Part shown: in pieces, positions 32,201 through 33,625 of the stretch | Layout of the letters: the number at the start of each line of letters is the position of its first letter | Numbering within the stretch: position 1 is the stretch's first letter | DNA from: Candidatus Krumholzibacteriia bacterium | GTDB lineage: Bacteria; Krumholzibacteriota; Krumholzibacteriia; JAJRXK01 | Length of the DNA: 33,625 nt | Assembly (NCBI GenBank): GCA_035268685.1 | Contig: DATFKK010000092.1 | Location: 1 to 33,625, forward strand | Direction: 5' to 3' | Made by a program: the position numbers and the translations under genes | The notes under the pieces: model-generated | Told to the model about the DNA's origin: nothing | The model's database searches: none | What the model saw: only the letters and a program-made list of their open reading frames with translations

Positions 32201-33625
32201 CTCGCTGCAGCCCCCGATCACGCGCGCGGTGGACCCGCAGCCGGATCTGCAGTTCTCCAATCCGGCCTTCGTGAACGTGTGGACGGAGGACCAGCTCGAC
32301 CGGACCCGGTTCACGCCGATCGGGGGACCCTCGGTCCCGATCGTCGACCCGACACAGGCATCGGTGAATCCCGCCCCGCTGATGCACCCGCAGGGCGACT
32401 ACCTCCTGGTGGACGACGGCACCACGGCCTACGCCGTGGACGTCCGCGAGGACAGCCCCACCTTCCTGCAGGTGATCGACAGCTTCCCGATGGGCGCCTT
32501 CGACCCCAACTCGCGCGACGGCAACTTCGGAGCGACCCGCGCCTTCACGCCCGACGGCACGAAGATCTACACGCACAATCGCAAGGTGCTGAACTACTAC
32601 GACGCCCGGATCGACAGCCCGACCTTCGGGCAGCGCCTCGGCGTGGTCGACCTGAGCGCCATCGACGTCAGCGACGGCATCTTCCAGTTCGACAGTCTTC
32701 GTTCGCTGGCGATCTCCCCCGACGGGAACACGCTGGTGGTCGGCGTGAGCCTGCGCGAGGGACTGGGCGTGGTCTCGCTCGTCGGTCAGACGGCGAACGA
32801 GGCCATCGCCTTCATCCCGACGAACAGCGGCAGTGCGTCGTGGGACATCGAGTTCCACCCGAACGGGCGCTGGTTCTACTTCGTCGAACCCCAGGACGGT
32901 GGCTTCGAGGTGATCGATCTCGATCCCTTCTCGCCGAACTTCGCGACGTCGGTGGTCGGGTTCCCGGGCGTCGGTGGCGAGAACGTCCAGGACGTCGCCT
33001 TCCGCAAGGACGGCCGCGGCGTATGGGCGCTGACCCGCGACGGCGGCCTCGGCGGCCAGTGGAACCTCTGGCTCGGCGAGTTCACCGACAGCCCGGCCGA
33101 CGTGTCCTTCTCGACGAGTCAGGTGGTCGAGGTCGCCAGTCCCACCGGACGCGCGCAACTCGAACTCCACCCGAACGGCCGCCGTGCGGCCGTGATCATT
33201 CCCGAGCGCCGCGTCGCCTATCTCGATCTGGAACCGAGCTTCGAGGCCGGCAACCCCGACCTGTTCCGCAACAACTTCGGCATCACCTCGCTCGGCCTGT
33301 TCTCGTTCTCGGGAGTGTGGGCGCCCGACGGCGATCGCTTCTACGGCGTGGAACAGACCGACTCGGTGGTGCGCAGCTTCGACTACAGCCTCGGCGGCGT
33401 GGCCATCGGCACGGTGGTGCTCTCGGGCGACGACCAGGTCGGCGTGGCCGGGGAACGGCTGCCCGCTCCGGTGCGCGTGCTCGTCGTCGACGAGGGTGGC
33501 GGCGGCGTGCCCGAGGTGCCGGTCCGCGTGCTCGTCGACGGCGGTGGCACCGTCGACGGCGGCCAGACCGATCGCTACTACGTGTCCGACGAGAACGGCG
33601 AGATCGCGATCGACTGGACCCTCGG
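29247..33625 (+). CDS. giant exported matrixin-type zinc metalloprotease with propeller and Ig-like modules, partial
   Basis: The frame stays open from the ATG at 29247 to the window edge, giving at least 1459 residues. GGAGGA lies 6 nt upstream. The signal peptide (1-20, ending TTAFA) is followed by thrombospondin-3-type Ca2+ loops (DTDGDGVPDVDDDCP, 23-37, and DGDGDG, 45-50). The matrixin domain has the zinc motif HEAGHLFGLNH (206-216) and Met-turn DATMFP (221-226). Next come a carboxypeptidase-regulatory-like domain (about 255-330) and a SbsA-type Ig-like domain (about 382-490, SEPIDF and DLFGNPLAS). After an IPT/TIG domain (about 493-578) there is a YVTN-type propeller (580-900, VAVAPDGTRAYAV, VAVTPDGREAWVP) and a second IPT (904-990, IFPPFVRPGDLITMGG). 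A second propeller (1003-1385, LAISPDGNTLVVG) and the start of an invasin-like Big_1 domain (from 1389) follow. I infer a surface or secreted protease; its C-terminus and any sorting tail lie beyond the window. Confidence 0.93.
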   Translation, partial: MMNKLLLLTALLLLPTTAFAQVDTDGDGVPDVDDDCPADDASFFDGDGDGCIDPFAHARHVEFLDPADLPLEYVIHEDGAPNIADDTTPFAPGADLQAVQDGFAVWDGVADATLSSSYLGTTTERNADGMDGINHVTFRDEDFLALFGNAVIAVGITTSFTEPTEFQGATVRPGRIVDADMLFNPNRTFSAGTSDSAVEIVAVATHEAGHLFGLNHSALPDATMFPALPAGFDATTLEIDDEVLAYMSYPDPASVANATQMSGLVTDGTAGIAGAAVFALPAGTDTPVAVQFTLPDGSWTLAGLPPGDYDVFVAPLDGGDAVSGVVPGYVNDLVNDTAQTLFLSEFHSTPESLDDDRDARTSITLAPGAPVTGVDVVTNSDLDAPVVLTSTPTNGTEDYADDGVILVQFSEPIDFDTLAGGGTDRIRLERQDTGGPVALQGQVVGVGDQDVVAFNPAVPLQFGATHTLTIEPGVTDLFGNPLASTFTAEFTVEPAPPLELTSIAPQLIIPETVVVISGQGFDTADPSSNVVSFDGITVPASQATTTNLVATVPEGVPLGAFPVSVSNSQGAAPAPLSVEGVTTTDVARATPIADIALDGRPNDLAVLPDADWTLAATDFGLEAVVTEGSSAAFGNVLRRAFAGGLDGVAVAPDGTRAYAVTATTGTLHVIDVDDGGDTSIPSSTFGTGLATLATGATPLGVAVTPDGREAWVPTAEGVVQIWDLDATRPETFFEQIGEVSPVGAGLEPTIAFSRDATRAYLLTDDALEIVETAAPGTPDVVSIPAGPVGVVEAPQGNVVYVSDLDGQISVIPVGASTPSQVIDTSASLRGIAVSPTGGLAYAADRRDEEVTVVDLRESEPTFRTVLADFAVSEDPIDVVVSPDGQRVFTISEGAQTLGLYGIGFGPVIERIFPPFVRPGDLITMGGRSFAVWDTTLVFPSGYSEVDFDGTVVGLNGANPNAVSATTDQLWARVPAAYDGGPIRVVSLQPPITRAVDPQPDLQFSNPAFVNVWTEDQLDRTRFTPIGGPSVPIVDPTQASVNPAPLMHPQGDYLLVDDGTTAYAVDVREDSPTFLQVIDSFPMGAFDPNSRDGNFGATRAFTPDGTKIYTHNRKVLNYYDARIDSPTFGQRLGVVDLSAIDVSDGIFQFDSLRSLAISPDGNTLVVGVSLREGLGVVSLVGQTANEAIAFIPTNSGSASWDIEFHPNGRWFYFVEPQDGGFEVIDLDPFSPNFATSVVGFPGVGGENVQDVAFRKDGRGVWALTRDGGLGGQWNLWLGEFTDSPADVSFSTSQVVEVASPTGRAQLELHPNGRRAAVIIPERRVAYLDLEPSFEAGNPDLFRNNFGITSLGLFSFSGVWAPDGDRFYGVEQTDSVVRSFDYSLGGVAIGTVVLSGDDQVGVAGERLPAPVRVLVVDEGGGGVPEVPVRVLVDGGGTVDGGQTDRYYVSDENGEIAIDWTL

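Noticed and set aside
30156-33170. 1004-codon minus-strand reading frame
   Set aside because: It is antisense to the matrixin gene, whose frame has zinc-site, IPT and propeller motifs. The antisense translation is Arg/Asp/Val-rich and featureless.
1-33625. tRNA, rRNA, CRISPR arrays, insertion sequences or att sites
   Set aside because: I found no cloverleaf, rRNA-like stretch, regularly spaced repeats, transposase motifs or flanking direct repeats.

Overview
This is a 33.6 kb, very GC-rich bacterial window with no rRNA, tRNA, CRISPR array or insertion sequence that I can see. It is dominated by exported and envelope proteins. C-terminal modules of the 'PNPFNP' FlgD-like/type IX sorting kind, a PorV/PorQ-family barrel, a TonB-dependent receptor with an N-terminal carboxypeptidase-regulatory-like domain, and many beta-propeller lipoproteins suggest a diderm of the FCB superphylum. 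The GC content and gene style fit lineages such as Eisenbacteria or Krumholzibacteriota best, but this placement is inference and no marker gene here settles it.

Layout. (1) 1-1887, minus: an ABC-2 exporter, ATPase then permease; the permease runs off the left edge. (2) 1995-10729, minus: a tightly overlapping five-gene envelope operon: sorting-domain protein, lipoprotein, TonB receptor, PorV-like barrel, NHL-propeller lipoprotein. It has a recognisable promoter at 10773-10801. (3) 10911-12848, minus: a secreted multi-OB-fold protein with a FlgD-like tail. (4) 13190-13924, plus: a small outer-membrane barrel. (5) 13938-15983, minus: oligopeptidase B, head-to-head with plus-strand methionine aminopeptidase (16171-16926), which ends in a strong bidirectional terminator. 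(6) 17013-18197, minus: an exported thioredoxin-fold protein with a helical repeat tail, divergent from a 997-residue Asp-box (BNR) propeller protein (18502-21495). (7) 21663-24244, minus: a small unknown protein, a six-bladed propeller protein and a Tll0287-like (DUF3365) c-heme lipoprotein. (8) 24522-25367, plus: a seven-helix membrane protein whose 3' end overlaps, tail to tail, an exported TPR-CHAT protease (25324-28473, minus). (9) 28690-33625, plus: a small exported protein translationally coupled to a giant matrixin-type metalloprotease that runs off the right edge.

How they work together. Group 2 looks like one surface machine: a TonB-energised receptor, a PorV-like barrel, two lipoproteins and a probable sorted surface protein, made from one transcript with 4-7 nt overlaps. 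Groups 8 and 9 put two extracytoplasmic proteases of unrelated catalytic type (Cys-His CHAT and zinc matrixin) on opposite sides of one 216-nt intergenic region. These two loci are the best candidates for undescribed systems. Gene starts were chosen from signal peptides, Shine-Dalgarno sequences and overlaps, not from the longest possible reading frames, because nearly every antisense frame is open in DNA this GC-rich.
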